A model generated the notes under the pieces. It ran no database searches and was not told the DNA's origin. It saw only the letters and a program-made list of their open reading frames with translations. Positions 34,280 through 48,119 of a DNA stretch of 64,000 nucleotides are shown piece after piece (the stretch's first letter is position 1; each line of letters starts with the position of its first letter). The DNA is from Atriophallophorus winterbourni (Eukaryota; Platyhelminthes; Trematoda; Plagiorchiida; Microphallidae), in contig JACCGJ010004933.1 of NCBI GenBank assembly GCA_013407085.1, forward strand, positions 96,596 through 160,595, in the 5' to 3' direction. A program made the translations under genes and the position numbers.

Positions 34280-37200
34280 CTGCGATTCGAAATTTCAAAC
34301 AGTTAGTCTGGCATTTTACTGGATGTTGAATTGTCTTATATAGTGAGTTAAATGTGTCACTATGACAGAAACAATAATCATAGAAAATACTAAATTGCTG
34401 GATAAATTTATTAATTTGAATGAGACTCGAAATGTTTGCGACATAGCTTCGACGAATTTCGTTCATTTGGTTTTCGTTAGGCATAAAAATAATCTGAAAA
34501 CTATACATCCGTGAGTGCCAAACATGGTTTTAAAATGCATTTTTACAGTTATTTTACAGTTCCAGCGGATACAGATCGCGTAGCCACGTGATTATGGTAG
34601 GATGAAGCTTATTTTCACAGAAACTTCTCGTGCTCTGGGGTCATGGAGCGCTTAGCAGCTTGCGAGATACGACTGTCTTCCAACTAAATGGATCATCATT
34701 TAATGTTTCGAGGCGTTCCATAATGATTCTGGCAACAAAGCATAACTGTTGGCTTAATATTTCGTGACCCAGCTTCGATGACATTAGAGGAAAAGACTGG
34801 AGACCACAGGTTTGAATTCAGTATGGTACGAGAAGCTATAGTTCGTGACCCTGAGAATGTAGGTCCACATATGGTAAGGGAAACCGTGGATTTAGTCATT
34901 GACTACCTTTTCCGTAGAGCAATCATGGAAATAGCTTCAAACTGTGAGCAAGAAGAAGGCAATTCAGAACCGCATTGGTTAATTCGTAGTTGTACTCAAC
35001 TTCTACAACTTTATCGTTATCCAAGTATATCAGTTTAGTTATTTCTTCAATTTCGACAGTGTGGAGAAGGGAAAGAACTTGCTGCACCGACAAAAGCTAC
35101 TCTTTCGATCTAGATAAAACTAGACTGTTATTTCTGTGTTGAAAAAGTTAGTGGAAGATAGAAAACGTTTGACAGTAATGGCATCTCCTTCATATATCCT
35201 AGTGCCTTGAACGTGAAAAAACCTTAGAGCACTTCCGATGATAACTGCCCACCACACGTTAGATGACCTCCTGTTAGCGAGAGGCCGTCGCGCTACGGTG
35301 AAGTGGCAAGGAACCGACCGAAAATCAGCCTGTAACATTTCGCAGCAATTAAAGCTCAGTTCCGCAGCTATACAAGAGATTGCATGATAATTTGAACATG
35401 AGAGACATAAAATTTTGAAAATCGGAATCCAACGCAGCTTCTAAGCAAGAGGTGAGGCTACCAGATATTATGAGGCTATTCAAAATTGAATTATTTGAGG
35501 TTATCCTGCGAAACCATTCGCAAAATTAGCGTGTCCCACTGGAACAAATGATTTTTAAAATTCTCAGCTAACGTGAACTACCAATGCACTTAAATTGAAG
35601 GAAATTTTTATCAAACAAGAATCGTTTTAACACTAAACTGTAAAAACATTTCATGTTAGCATCAATGCTATTCTTTATAACTTGAATCCGAAAAAGGTGC
35701 TGAAGGTTCTTGAGCACGCGGAAGCATCCTCGTTCAAATCACTAGCTTTGGATGTTAGGATCTTTGCCAATGAGGATGTATAGCAAAATGCATCATGAAA
35801 CTTTGTTTGATGTTTATTTTTTGCAAGGTTTGATAGCCGAATTCTGAGAAGCAAGTTCCAAAACATTGATAATTAATTATAAACCCACTCCCATTGTCGT
35901 ATTTTTTACATAACATTTTAACAAAAAAGACATATCTATTCTCCTCCTACTTTCTTAAAAAAATGTTTGCAAGATATTAGAAATGTGGTTTTATGTATTA
36001 ACTAATACGGTGTGGCCACTATAGGATAAAATCTGGCGTGAATATGATCATCTTCTTTAGTAAAAACCTTAGTCGAGGTTTGAGATTCAGCAAACAACAG
36101 ATTTCGTAGAGATGTGATGTGTTTCTTTGGCTACACTTTACGGTATTTATTTAGCTGTATCGACAGAGCACGTGTTAAAGAAGTGAGCAATTTATTTCTC
36201 CACCCAATCGGTGCGACGACTAGCTGACGGTTTGACCACACAAACCAGACGCGAAATGCAATAATTCGTTTAATGTTGTTTGCTGTTGATGTAGCAATAA
36301 CTATTAACATTTCCAGCTGGATTACCTCATCAGCTGACAATTAGAAAGCGTTTCGGTAGTTAGTGTCACAGACTTTTTCAATCTAACGTGCGCAGTCAAC
36401 AGTACCATTTATTGCATGGCGCATAACCCCAAATGGCGGTATTATAGTTCCCCAAAAGGTGGAAGCATATTCTTGAATCCCATGACTAGCACGTGCCGTT
36501 CTAAATTTCAGCCAATACACAAGTGGCTATTTAAACGACCAATCGAGGGGGGTCTGTGCGATGGAAATGCCTGGAAATAGGGATTTTTCTTTCAAAATCC
36601 CGGGTTCAACCCCATCCAGATGTGTGTAGGTATATGCAATTGAACAGGTTGAGCGAGCCAGACTTATGCAACGGTGAATAACAATTTTGAACATGGCTTG
36701 TACACTTTTTACGCAGTGCGGATTGTGTTCTTACTGACCCTACCTGATGAGTGTATACGGCGATAAACTGGTCGTGGGGTTTGATGGAAGTGCATTCAAA
36801 TACAGATTTTTTGTTAAAAGTCTGCGGTTTTTTTCCGATTGATGCATCAATTACAAATATGTGGATTACACTTTGGATAAGTGGGCATCTTTATTAAGTT
36901 TGATAAAGTCATCATCTTTTAAGGCTTACCATTGAAACATATTCCCTCCGCGCAAAATAATTTTCGAGGTTGTATAGACCGTGAACAGTGTATGCATTCA
37001 TGTGTTTCATTCGAGAGCTTCGCATTTTCCGGCGTGTTTAACCGTTCAGATATACATTTGTCGCACATAGATTCAGTTGTTTCACATAATTTTTGGTTTT
37101 CACCTTGTAAACTCGAGCAGTTTCTTTTCTGAAACTGCAAAATAATGAAATTTCAATTGAATTACATAACTTAAACGAAGGTTCATATAATGAATTGTGA

Positions 37201-40200
37201 TAACGTGAATGTTGACGGTTCTAATCGGATGCAAACTAGGTTTCGTGTATTTTATAACACAACTGCCCTCCGTACGCACTCTTGCATAATCGCGCAAATT
37301 GTCGGACTTAAAGTCAATTGCATCGGAGCAAAGAACGTTAATAAATTAAATAACAATGAACAATAATTATTTACCTCGGCGGTGTGTTATGCCTGTGACG
37401 TCATTTAGTTCGAGATAAAATATATCAATGATAAACATCATGCAAGCTAGGCTACGATGATTGAGAGCATTTTTGCATTTGGATTATGTGTGAGCGTCTG
37501 TCAGTCTCACGTCGGCAAGTACATGTCACAGGTTGTTCTTGAAGTAAGTGCGGTGTATGAAATCAGTTCGATGGATTAACGAATTTGAGCGGCAGATACT
37601 CAGAACAATTCAACGATGGGAAGAGTTAGAACTACCTGAAAAACTGCTTCGGTGTTGTGATCATCCTGGTCATTTTTTGAATCCGCAATTTCACAGTGCG
37701 TACCGCTGAATCCAGACGGACAAACGCATGCATAAACAGGACGGGAACCAGTTGGCTCTGCTTGGTTGACACATTTTCCACCATTCTGGCAGAGATTTTG
37801 CGTACGATTGCAAATTTGTGAATCTGAATGCATAAGCAATATAAAATCGCTTGTTATTGCATTGACTAGCAAACAAATACTGTTATTGTGTAGTAAATTA
37901 CCAATATCTTCCGCTTATATATTTTAAACTAGAACGTTCTAGAGTTAGCTGGCATTGTACAACTAATCTTGTGAGTGATCACACTACAAAGCAAACTATT
38001 CCAACTGAATGAAGTAAAATAAAATACGCAATTGTTGAGCAAAGCAAATAGATGTAAAATTTCTGTAAATGCATAGGTAGCCCTTATTGATATCATATAT
38101 TCAAATTGCTTCTACGAAAGAACCATTAAATTTTTGATTGGTATATCTTCAGCGCGCAATGTTTTCACGTTTGAATTTCTATAAAATTCAAGCGAAGCTT
38201 AGATCGGTGGGCCTTGATTTAAAACCAATTAAGTTCGGATCAGTGCTAAATATATTGTACAGGACAAGCTTTAACTTAGGCAGGTGAAAACTTGTTATGC
38301 TACGAAACGTTGTTAAATCGAAAACAAAAGCAGCGCCTCCATATTAAATTTCCTTGGGACGCTCACATGATGAGGACGGTGCAATTTAACTACTGGAATT
38401 ACAAAGTAGTAGATAAGGCAAATTTACTTTGCAGCAATTGTTGAATGATTCGCATTGTAAATAAAGCATCGCTTTCAGTGCATCATTCTCAAGACAGAAT
38501 TTAAAACAATTGGTAGACAGGCATTGTAAAGCGCGTCACGCTAAGTACAGTGTTCTTATATCGAGCAGTAAGATGAATATAAAATATTTATTATTTGCTA
38601 TTGCACCCACGTTAATGTTTCAGGCCAGATTCCTGACGTTTTGTTATCCAAAGTTAGAAACATTGAGATTTATTTCAGTGAACCTGGTTAGGAAATGCTT
38701 GAGCTTTGCAACCAGTGTTAGTTAGGTTTTATGTAAAGAACTAGCTTTTCGTAAAAAGAATCAAAGTATATATCTAGATCATGGGATTTGTATATAAAAA
38801 AACGTTTCCTTGTTGCTCTCACGCCTCGTACCTACATGATTCTACCCGTCACGGGTTGTCTAATCTCATCAGTTGGAGATCAGAGAAACTTTCAGTCAAG
38901 CGAGAGGAATTGTTAACACAGACTTTCTCTCACGAGCTATCAATTTTGAAACAAAATATTTAACAATTATATAACCGAATGTGGTTACAATTTGAACGGA
39001 TAAATGTGATCGTTTGATCTATCTTTTATCTATTTAATCTCAGCTGAGTTGATTTTCTACATCGTGACTATGCGCAGTGAATCCGTCTAAAACTAATCGC
39101 AGTTATTAATTCGGTAAAACCATTCCCAATTAAAATAGATTATAATATCCGTAGCTTACCTATGTTGCAGAGCATACCGATCCAGCCAGGATAACAATGA
39201 CATGTAAACGGTTCCCAATCTGCAATATGTGCATTGAAGAGGCATCTTCCGTGTAGACAGCCTGGGATAGCCAAACATTGATTGCAGGTCGAACCCGTCC
39301 AGCCATCCAAACAACTATAATAACAATTCACAATGGAATTCATGGTATATGCGCCGTTACAAATTCAAGTACCGTTGTTTATTACTTAGGATAAGTATGG
39401 TCATAACATGTTGAGCGACACAGAAAACTACGCGCCTTACTTTGGTTAGCTGATAACAGGACAACTGTTACTAATTTTGGTGTGAAAGTACAAGTGAGGT
39501 GAGAACGGCAGATACAAGAAGCTGTGGTGACAATATTTGGGATTTGGTAATCTCATCAGTAATCACGAAGGCAGAGACGTACTAAACGAAACGAGTAGTG
39601 AATACCAATTTAAATGTTAACTAGGTAATATCTAATTTCACGAACAAACATTTGTTGATCATAATATATCGATATTATAAGTTTACCTCGAGACGGTTAT
39701 AAATAAACGACTAACCTGCATTCATCTGGCCTTTCGCAGACCCCGTGTACGCACCCGTATTTACACTGAGCTTTTAATAGTAAAATGGGAGATGAGATAG
39801 TTTGAATAAGCAGAACGATTACAATACTTGTGGCATGGGATCCACAAGGTGAAAACCATGTATCATCTTCTCTCATATCATTAAATTAAAATGGGTATAT
39901 ACAATTAACCCAACGTTGCATTCGAACTGTAGATATGCAAACGTGATTAACCATGAATTGAAACAGAAAAATTGATACGAATATGTTTAGAACCAATCAT
40001 GTATTCGCAATGCAAATTAATTTGTGTGCAATCGCTTGGAGAATGGCTACGTGACTTGAAACGCCCTCAGCTTACTTTGAATTAGAGGATCTTTAGCGGT
40101 ATGGTCAGATCAGAGGCGGTAGGTTGACTGCTATTTCGCCATGTTCCATGTCATGACTATCATCATTAGTCTGACGAATTTTCTGCGTCAAATGTAAAAC

Positions 40201-43200
40201 GTTAAGCAAAGACTTCTCAAACCGATCTTCACAAATATTTCCTTGCAGAAAGTTATGCGATTTGGACACTATTCTTGTTTTGTTTGTTTGTTTTGATGTT
40301 AAACGAATGGTAGTTGAGCATAGCTCTGCTCGACTTAAGATAGGACAATATCTATGATCACAGATATTATTCTAGTTAATCGCTTCGGTTATCCACGAAT
40401 GCTTCATCGTGATTTATTCTAGATTGAACAAAAGAAAACGTTTGTAATCTAAAACATTGAGTTCAATAACAGCATGCTGGTTCATGTACGTAATTTCAAG
40501 GAGACTTCAAAGATTAAAGTAGTCATTCCCCCGGTGATTTACTTCTATGGCAAATAGATGGCTTTCTCTGATTTCACCCGAAACAATGAATTCCTCCACC
40601 GTAAAATTATCATGTTACGTGGCTTCAAGCATCATTCGGTCGCTGGGGTCCACAGGGCCCGATGCTCATCTCAATTTACACATGCGTTTGGTAGGCAATC
40701 GTGGCAAACCATCATTTTTCCGAAGAAACATGTCAGTATTTCGGACAGAGCAACTTCTGAATGGAAGGAACGCGCGTCTATACCTTTATGTAACGCAGCC
40801 ATCGATATCGATGATAGACTTTTATTTGGACCTTATGTATCATACCGTAAAATCTGTTTAGCCTCTTTTTTCGACGTTCATTGGTTTACACTAGAAAATT
40901 CAACGTACAAAATGCAATGTATTCCGGATCACAATCTCATTATATCATTACAAAGATAAACAACAATTAGCTTTCAAAGTTATGTGTTGCTCACATCCCC
41001 CGGAATTACACTCCACGAATTAGCTTTCAAATATAGCAAACCTGCGACTGTGGTATAAACATGTCTTGTATGAACACTATTTCATTGACTAACAGAATAT
41101 GTGGATTTAAGCTTGGATAAGCAACACTTTTTTGAATATTATCGTAAACATTGTGTGAATACTCTTAAATGCAAGGCCTTCTTACCTTCCGTACATCGAG
41201 GTCCTCCCCAACCAGCCATGCACACGATTGCACCCGTTCGCGGATGACATGTGTAATGCCCCAGGAGATCGTCTCGGGGACGGCAAAAATGGCCACAATC
41301 CGATCCGAAATGATTTTCTTGACAAGCGTATCTATAACGCATGATTAGACGCTCGCGTGATTTTTCGGGTAATTTATTCTCGAGCTCTAAAGTGGACCAA
41401 GTGTTTTGAGGCATTCCTTGTATAGTGTGCACGAAACGAGCTATCAGTCCGGAATCTGAAATTTTGAAATGCAGCAAGTTGATCCTTTTTATTATTATTT
41501 ATTGTTCAGAAATATTAAAGTTTATTAGAAAAAGGTTCACGAAAGATTTCTATTTGTCTACCAGAAGATTATCAATTATTTCAACGCTCGATCGTAGTTG
41601 CGGTAGTCCAGCTTTCGCGAAAGGTGATAGCTGTTATCCGGAAATGCAATAACTGTTGCTAATTTATGATCCTGGGCAAAATGCAGGAAAATAAAGTTAG
41701 TGCATACGATAATTGTGTAACTGTCCGCAATTAACAGTACAACTTCTGCTCTTAATTCACATGTGAAATGATTGAACATAATCAAATGTCAATCGATCTG
41801 CTAGCGCGATGATATTTTAACTTGTTCAAAGCTAAATAACAATCCCAACTTTCAAAGGAGCAGTATTTAAAAAGGAGTTGGTTTGTATTGAAAGTTTACG
41901 ATTTCGCAATCGTTAGGAAAATTGAAGCTGGTATGAGCAAAGCAATGTAAGCAGGACATTTACATCAAATAATTATGTAAAACAGACTAGGTAAACTCGT
42001 TCAACGTTGCTCAGCTTGTCGTGAGTTAGCATTGGGAAATTGTCCAAATTCAAGTAAATCGCGTCTGGTAATTCAAGGTAATTCAAGGTTTTTAATGGTC
42101 TCAAAAGCAACAAGCTTAACAACAACCATAGGATGATAAAAATTGAAATTTAAGTGTATAAACAATATAAGAACATAGATTAAACAGTATATAAGTGTTC
42201 TGGAAACGAATAATGCAATAAAAATTCGTGTAATATTATAAAAGTTTGCACCGAGTGAATTATGATTCAAAAAGTAGACGAATAGGTAACGAGATGTAAT
42301 TTCTTCCGAAACTATTGGTCGCTTAGCAAATTCATCAGTGTATCGCAAGTCTAGTGTGTTAATGCCACTGTTCGCCTTCCGTCAAAATGATACCTAATTA
42401 ACTGACATAAGAAAACAATATTTCTTTGACGCCTCAACAATTTCGAGAATATAATGAAAATATGAATAACAAAAAGCGCAACTTTATTTGCACACTATAT
42501 GCGACTGCTTCGCAAGTGTTTTAAATTTCAAACAGAAAAGATAAATCAATTTATACTTGGAGGCTACTGCTATTCATATTAGTACTGCTTAAGTTTAACT
42601 GACCTGATCCCAAAATTGAACACTAGATTTTCAAAATACTTAGTTTATCAAATCGATGTTCCTTGGATCTACCATTATAGTTAGTTTAGTCTTTATATTA
42701 GTCTAATTTCTTACTTGAAAATAAATAATATTTTAGTTTTATCAGATTTCTAAATTTTTCTATCCTTTTTGCTTTTACTGATGGGTTTCGATATCACAAG
42801 CTGCTTGCGCTAATCTAGCGGAATAAGGAATTTTCACGATTTGCTGATGTTACGAATGATCTTGCATCTGACGATTGTGTCTCAACAGTAAATGGCGAGC
42901 GTTCTCATTCTGTAAAGCAACGAGCACAACGGAAAAACTATAAAAAAACGAACTTCCACTTACGGTAGTTTTCACTCATGTTTTGTAGATTTAATATCAG
43001 CGAAATCCCGTTCTGGAAAAAATGATATTCATATTACAGCCTGATGTTATTACAAACATACAGCTTGCTGAACTGCAGATGAGTTAAAACTGCATTGAAT
43101 GGTTATGATAATAAATTTAAATTAAAAGAAACAATTATGATGCGTAATGTTTGAATACAACTTCGATGTGATTCAGAGAGTTTCCCAGGATGATGACGGA

Positions 43201-44025
43201 GATCGAAATACATGTGTGGGGAAACTTTACTTTTCAAGACAAAGGCTTGTTGCTCTATTTGATCAGGACATCGTTTAACTTTTCCCCAAATTTATTTTAG
43301 CAATCACCAATGCTCGCAAAGTTTGTGTTTGCAACTAACTCGAAATAGTAAAAGCGACATTTTTTCGATATTGTAATGGGTATAAAGTTGCGCAGTGCGC
43401 TTTGGATAAACTAAAAAAATATTAGTGAAATGAATTTAAGTTTCAAAATGTTGTGAGGACTTTAAATGTTATTGAAAACAATATTTCGCTAGAAAAGTTC
43501 CGAGTGAATTTATTGTTCCTCCATTTATGAAAACAGTCGCTTAGTTTTTTCATGCTTGAGCATGATGTTTAAGACCAAAATGCTGAACACTTAATTGTGA
43601 AGTCTTGCGCTTTTTCAGGTTGACGATATTTTAGTTATTGTTAATGCAAAGCAACTGTTTATTACACAATATAACAAAATACTGTGAAGCTAGTAAACAC
43701 TAGCGCTTACGTTTGGGATACTTTCAAGTTTGACGCGAAAGGGTTGAACACTGTTCAATCGCATGTACAAATAATCCGCTTTTCGTTGGCAGAGATGCGG
43801 TAGGACGTCAAGGCTGTTCTCGAATTTTGCGTGGCTATATTGGTATCTTTGGGTCCATTTATGATTTTCTCCCAGAAAATAAGGAGATCTGTTGCCGTGA
43901 TTTCGCTGAGCTAGACATATGTACATAGCAAAATTTTCTGGTTTTTCTTGTGTGATATTGATTGTCTGGTCCAATGTGGTGAACATGTCGAAGCGCAGCT
44001 CAAGCTTACCTCGAAATTTGGCTTC
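33372..44025 (-). CDS. delta: Delta-like Notch ligand, right copy (5' exon missing)
   Basis: Inverted paralogue or second allele of the 10047-20610 gene. Exons, 5' to 3' on -: 44025-43711, 43012-42964, 41455-41186, 39770-39716, 39314-39160, 37823-37636, 37134-36930, 34279-33372. Every splice site, exon length and phase is kept and no stop or frameshift appears, so it could encode a full ligand like the left copy. Residue differences concentrate in the MNNL exon, the Cys-rich insert exon and the cytoplasmic tail; the DSL and EGF1-2 exons are unchanged. The tail ends PPPPYDEFSKK, a canonical PPPY motif where the left copy has PPSY. One tail change creates an extra Cys (SGNPSY to SCNPSY). The signal-peptide exon is again not found. 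Confidence 0.92.
34637..35345. other. Unassigned open region, right arm
   Basis: Mirror of 18640-19345. The 86-codon stretch (34778-35038, +) differs by two residues. No family assigned. Confidence 0.35.
36560..36830 (+). mobile_element. SINE-like repeat, right copy
   Basis: Mirror of 17190-17450. The B-box-like GGTTCAACCCC lies near 36604-36614 and the damaged hammerhead at 36736-36782. Confidence 0.55.
36736..36782 (+). pseudogene. Broken hammerhead in SINE-like repeat, right copy
   Basis: Mirror of the 17195-17240 motif. CTGATGA is intact, but the second core box reads TAAA instead of GAAA and the 3' strand of stem II is changed. It is predicted to be inactive, whereas the left-arm copy keeps the core. 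Confidence 0.65.
36930..37134 (-). CDS. delta: Delta right copy, Cys-rich insert exon
   Basis: Mirror of 16833-17037 with the same 205 nt and phases. All cysteines are kept although about seven other residues differ (GKRN to QKRN, SMSIRPQK to SRSIQPRK). Keeping the cysteines while the rest drifts supports a real folded segment. Confidence 0.78.
37636..37823 (-). CDS. delta: Delta right copy, EGF3 and acidic linker
   Basis: Mirror of 16142-16329. It has the same EGF cysteines, with one residue change in the linker (SKND in place of SKTD). Confidence 0.88.
39160..39314 (-). CDS. delta: Delta right copy, end of EGF1 and EGF2
   Basis: Mirror of 14692-14846. The translation is identical to the left copy. 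Confidence 0.88.
39716..39770 (-). CDS. delta: Delta right copy, first half of EGF1
   Basis: Mirror of 14236-14290. The 55-nt length and phase are kept, and the cysteines are unchanged. Confidence 0.8.
40156..40209 (+). pseudogene. Eroded Penelope-type hammerhead, right copy
   Basis: Mirror of 13797-13850 with the same core damage. Confidence 0.4.
40547..40959 (+). other. Two overlapping open stretches in Delta intron, right
   Basis: Mirror of 13047-13459, both frames unchanged. Confidence 0.3.
41186..41455 (-). CDS. delta: Delta right copy, DSL-domain exon
   Basis: Mirror of 12551-12820. The six DSL cysteines and the CRPRDD element are intact, and the translation is identical to that of the left copy. 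Confidence 0.93.
42066..42226 (-). mobile_element. TTGAATTACC-tailed 3' end in Delta intron, right
   Basis: Mirror of 11780-11940 with no visible change. Confidence 0.45.
42964..43012 (-). CDS. delta: Delta right copy, 49-nt mini-exon
   Basis: Mirror of 10992-11040. Both splice sites are intact and the coding bases appear unchanged. Confidence 0.75.
43711..44025 (-). CDS. delta: Delta right copy, MNNL-like exon
   Basis: Mirror of 10047-10361 with the same 315 nt, acceptor and donor. About eight residues differ from the left copy (for example STLN to TTLD, RAHGSR to RNHGNR, KED to KAD). Confidence 0.75.
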
Positions 44026-45888
44026 CTGTGCGGTATAAAAATAACATTTGCGATTATATTTCCTTGTAACAATCTGCTCAACAGTTGACAGTTATTAATA
44101 TATGATTCACATTTGAAAAATTCAAAATACCACATCTTTGAACGATAATGTTCTATTCCATACTGTTGTTACCGTGCCCAAAATTTCCTGTTTCCAATTA
44201 TATTCAAATGATTTGAAAAATTGATTACTGCTACTTTTAAGTAAACAGGATGTTAAATTAATAAATTAGAGTGAAAATTCGTCGAGGTGCAGGGAATGTG
44301 AAAAAGACAAAACTAGTCAGTTGCATCCAAAGCATATTTGCACTAATCTGATTGACAGTGGTATCGCAGTATAAATTAAGGAACTAAAGTACAAATTGAA
44401 CCAAATCACACTGTATCTACCTGATGACCGCAAAACCAGTCAATTCCATTTTGACTCAGGTACAATGTGTGGATCTTTCATTGAATAGTTGACGCACCAA
44501 GATGATTCAAAGTGGCTTCAAACTATGATTTTCACCCGGTAATGTGTCACGAATAATTTAAAACTAGTTTTGTTTCGATTCATCATTTGTATTTAGTGCA
44601 AATCAAAGAGCTAAAAGTCGAATCGTCTCTTCTTTTTAACACGAAAAATCCGGAATTTTTCTCCTCGTGCAAACCACATTTAGTCCTTGTTGGATTTTTG
44701 GACATCGATTCAATTTTTATTTTTTGGTAATTTTCAACTTTACCTACATTGAGTTCCCCGTACTTTTTCCATGTTCCTTGAACTTAACGAGATGGATAAT
44801 CAAAAGTGCCTGACAACAACATCTGGTCAACACTCCGCGCATGATGACATACAACGCAAACTCGGACCTACAACGTTCGTGAGCCGTACATAAAATATAT
44901 TCGTTATATACTATTAATTTTCACATATTCACAAAATGACTTAATAACAACGATGTATTTTCTCTTTGTACAAGATAAAAATTGAAGCTTCACCAAACTA
45001 GATTTACCGGTTTACTTTTATGCCGATGATCGATGCCAGTCTTAGTTACAAACCTTATCGATTTTGCGCAATTCGAGAAAATTTTCACAGCTAAGCTCAG
45101 CAAAAACTCCACCATATTAAGCGACTGAAAACTGAGAATCACTTGAAAAATGGGTGGTCTTCCCTTGTGTAACCCTCACTAATAGTTGATCTAGAAAACT
45201 GTCGGCTAATTCTTTTATCCGCGTCTGTGAAACGTTGGCAATCAATTGGACAACGTAATTTGAAAGAGAAATTATTATGTAATTGTTGAAGTTGTTTAAA
45301 TGACCGTCATCGTTGAAGAGCAGGATGTATTTGGTACCTCACTTCTTTCGTGGGAGGAAATCCTTCTGCTAATACAAGAAAAATAATTCATTGATTGGCT
45401 ATACCACGGTTGTTCTACAGTTTTTGGTCAGATTCGGTAAGGCTCCGTCGTCGAAAAAGCCTTACATCTATCGTTCTATTGAGTTCACCAAGAATTGGAA
45501 GACTATGTGGTGGGTAGCGGCTCAAGTTTCATGTTTCAAGCGAGAAATCGTAATTGTATTGAAGTAGAGAAAAAAGAAGTGCTTGATCCATCTCTCTACT
45601 GACTAAGTTTAGTCTACAATCGGATTGAAGATAATGACCTAATCAGAGCTGTTCATGCTTAAATGTGCCAATGGCTCTTTTGATGTCGTCATACATGCCA
45701 TAAAGTTACAAGTATAGGCTACTTTTGTATACCTTGGCTGATTTCAGCTCATAGCCAGTTTTTTATCGCCTAGCAATCTACTAGATTTTAATTCTCAGGC
45801 GGACAAATAAAATTGCTACGTGAAATCTGGTCTGGCGAAGTTTCGTTTTTTAAACCATTGCTCTGAAAAATTCGAGCCCAACGAGAAT

Positions 45889-46817
45889 TTTGTTGTTGTC
45901 CTCCTTCGGTCGATGTCGACCATGGATGTACATCACAATCGCATGAATTTTCATGTTCTACAGCTTTTTGAATGGCCAAACATTCCTATTCGGGAGGAAC
46001 AATATCTCCCGCAGCGCTGGCAACGATAGTCAGACCTCAGTTGTATTGCATCAGTTGCACGCCGGCGGCATGATCTGCGTTCAGCAGATAAGAGCTGTAT
46101 CTGCTCCTCCTTAGCTTGCAGACGACGCTTTACACCATGCCCCAATGTGAGCGGTCAAGAGCAAGTTCTTCCTAATTCGCCGGGTCAATGCCAAGAGCTT
46201 TCATATCTCTTTAGCAAGCGTCTTTGTGGCACAAGTGCGGTCTGCCCAATGGTCGACTTCCTAACTGCAACTCACCATAGAGTAGATCTTTCGGAATACG
46301 ACCATTTTCCATTCTGTAGACATGACCAAGTCAGCGCAGGCGGCGCTGTCGCAATAGGGTGAACATGCTCTGTAGATCAGCTTTTGAAAGCACTTCAGCA
46401 TTAGTAACTCTGTCCATCAACGATATATTCAAGATACGACGGATGCTTCGTAGATGGAAAGCATCCAGCTTCTGTCCGTGTATTGCGTGGGTGGTCCAGG
46501 TTTCACTGCCGTACAGTAAAGCATTTAGTACGCACGCGCTGTACACCATCATCTTTGTCTTTACAGTCAGCTTGTGATTACCCCAAACACACGAGTTTAA
46601 TCAGAACAGAATGACAGCTGCTCTGCTAATCCGCTTATCAATCTCCGTGTCCGCAATGGTCGAACCAAGGTATGTGAAATGATGAACTGATTCAAGCTGA
46701 CAGTTTCCAACAGTGATGATGGGAGGCGATACAGTTCCTTGACCAAGGACTTTGGTCTTGCTCATGCAGGTAGTTAGCTCAAAGTCTTTGTATGACGAAA
46801 AACAGTTTATTAGCGAC
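45889..46817 (-). mobile_element. RTE-like retrotransposon, right arm only
   Basis: 5'-truncated, on -. Fragments: HHFTYLGSTIADTEIDKRI, LLYGSETWT, RRILNISLMDRVTNAEVL, RQRRLR, then the C-terminal zinc-finger signature YRCQRCGR..CSSRIG. The 3' tail reads GGACAACAACAAAA. Near-identical 9-bp flanks (45880-45888 and 46818-46826, one mismatch) look like a target duplication. The left arm near 6595-6610 is unoccupied. The tail differs from the 7.3 kb element, so this is a different family. Confidence 0.85.
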
Positions 46818-48119
46818 AACAAGAATAATGTCAACCAAATGCTCATGACTTTAACGAGGATCTTTCCAAGAGAATTTTGTGGATTGTTTAGGAAAAGGTG
46901 TTTATTATAAAAATGTTGAACTGCATGGATAGTTAGTAATGGTTTTGCCAATTTTTGTTTGTTATACTTTCATCGAACTTGTCTAGACGGTTCGTCAAAT
47001 ACTCATGATCTGCACCACCTATGCCACCGAATTCACCATATAAGGCCACTCAGTTTTCCCCGCAACAGGATAAAAGGCATGCTTCTGAAAAGGGTTTGCC
47101 TGGAGCGTTGGTGTAAAAACCTTTATCAACCCAATCTTAACTAACCTGCACTTCAGATGAAGGGTTCAGGTTATTCCACCTCGCTTACTACTTGGTTGTG
47201 TTACATTTGGTCGAAGGTTGTACACGGAAACCCCATCTCCATGCAGTCGAGGCTCATCAGTGACCCTTTCCTTCTTGTTCTTTTAAAATCTCAATTTCTG
47301 GTAACCGCCTCTCTTACAAGACAAGCACGTCAAATTACAGCATATTCACCTGTTGATTTTCTTACCTGTCTGCTGTTCAGAACCGTAACGAAATTCGGGA
47401 AGCATAGACAGGATTTTCCAGTTTCCTCAGCTTTCGAAAGTGATGCAGAGCATCACACTGCGAGACAGCGCAACAGCAGGACGTACCGAAAACGATGATA
47501 ATCGCGAACACTTAATCATTCGGGTTTCAGAAGGATTGCATAAGAACGCTTCAAACAACAACATTTTCGGACGTATGATGAGATGGACAATGTCAGTCGC
47601 TTTCAAACGACATGCGAATCGTTATGGTCGGTCTGATGAAGGTTTGATGCGTACTGGTTGGCACGAAATTGATTGGCAAATCAGATCGAAGTAACAACCG
47701 GGATAAACATGATTCACACAGTGTTGCATTTACTTGATTTATCTATATAAGAAAGACGTGTGTTTCCTGTGTGGTATTGTGCGTAATGAGCGCGTTTGAC
47801 CAGTTGGCATTCGCTTGTGTCTTGGGATTCATGAGTTCACGCGATGATCTTTGGCCAGGTTGACCTCAGTGATAAAATCGTGACGCAAACGATAAGAGTA
47901 AGCGAAATGCGTGATATGACGTGATTAATGTTGAATCAATTGTCCAGAGGCCTGTGGAAACAACGTAATTGACGTTAGAACTGGGAACGCGATTTGACCT
48001 CGAATGACCTGGCGTGATCAGTTCCGGCTTCCCCACCAGATACAATATTGGCTACGCAATGTTCGATTATGCAACAATTAAAACCAACATTCTCTTATCT
48101 TTCACGGCAAGTTACATGG

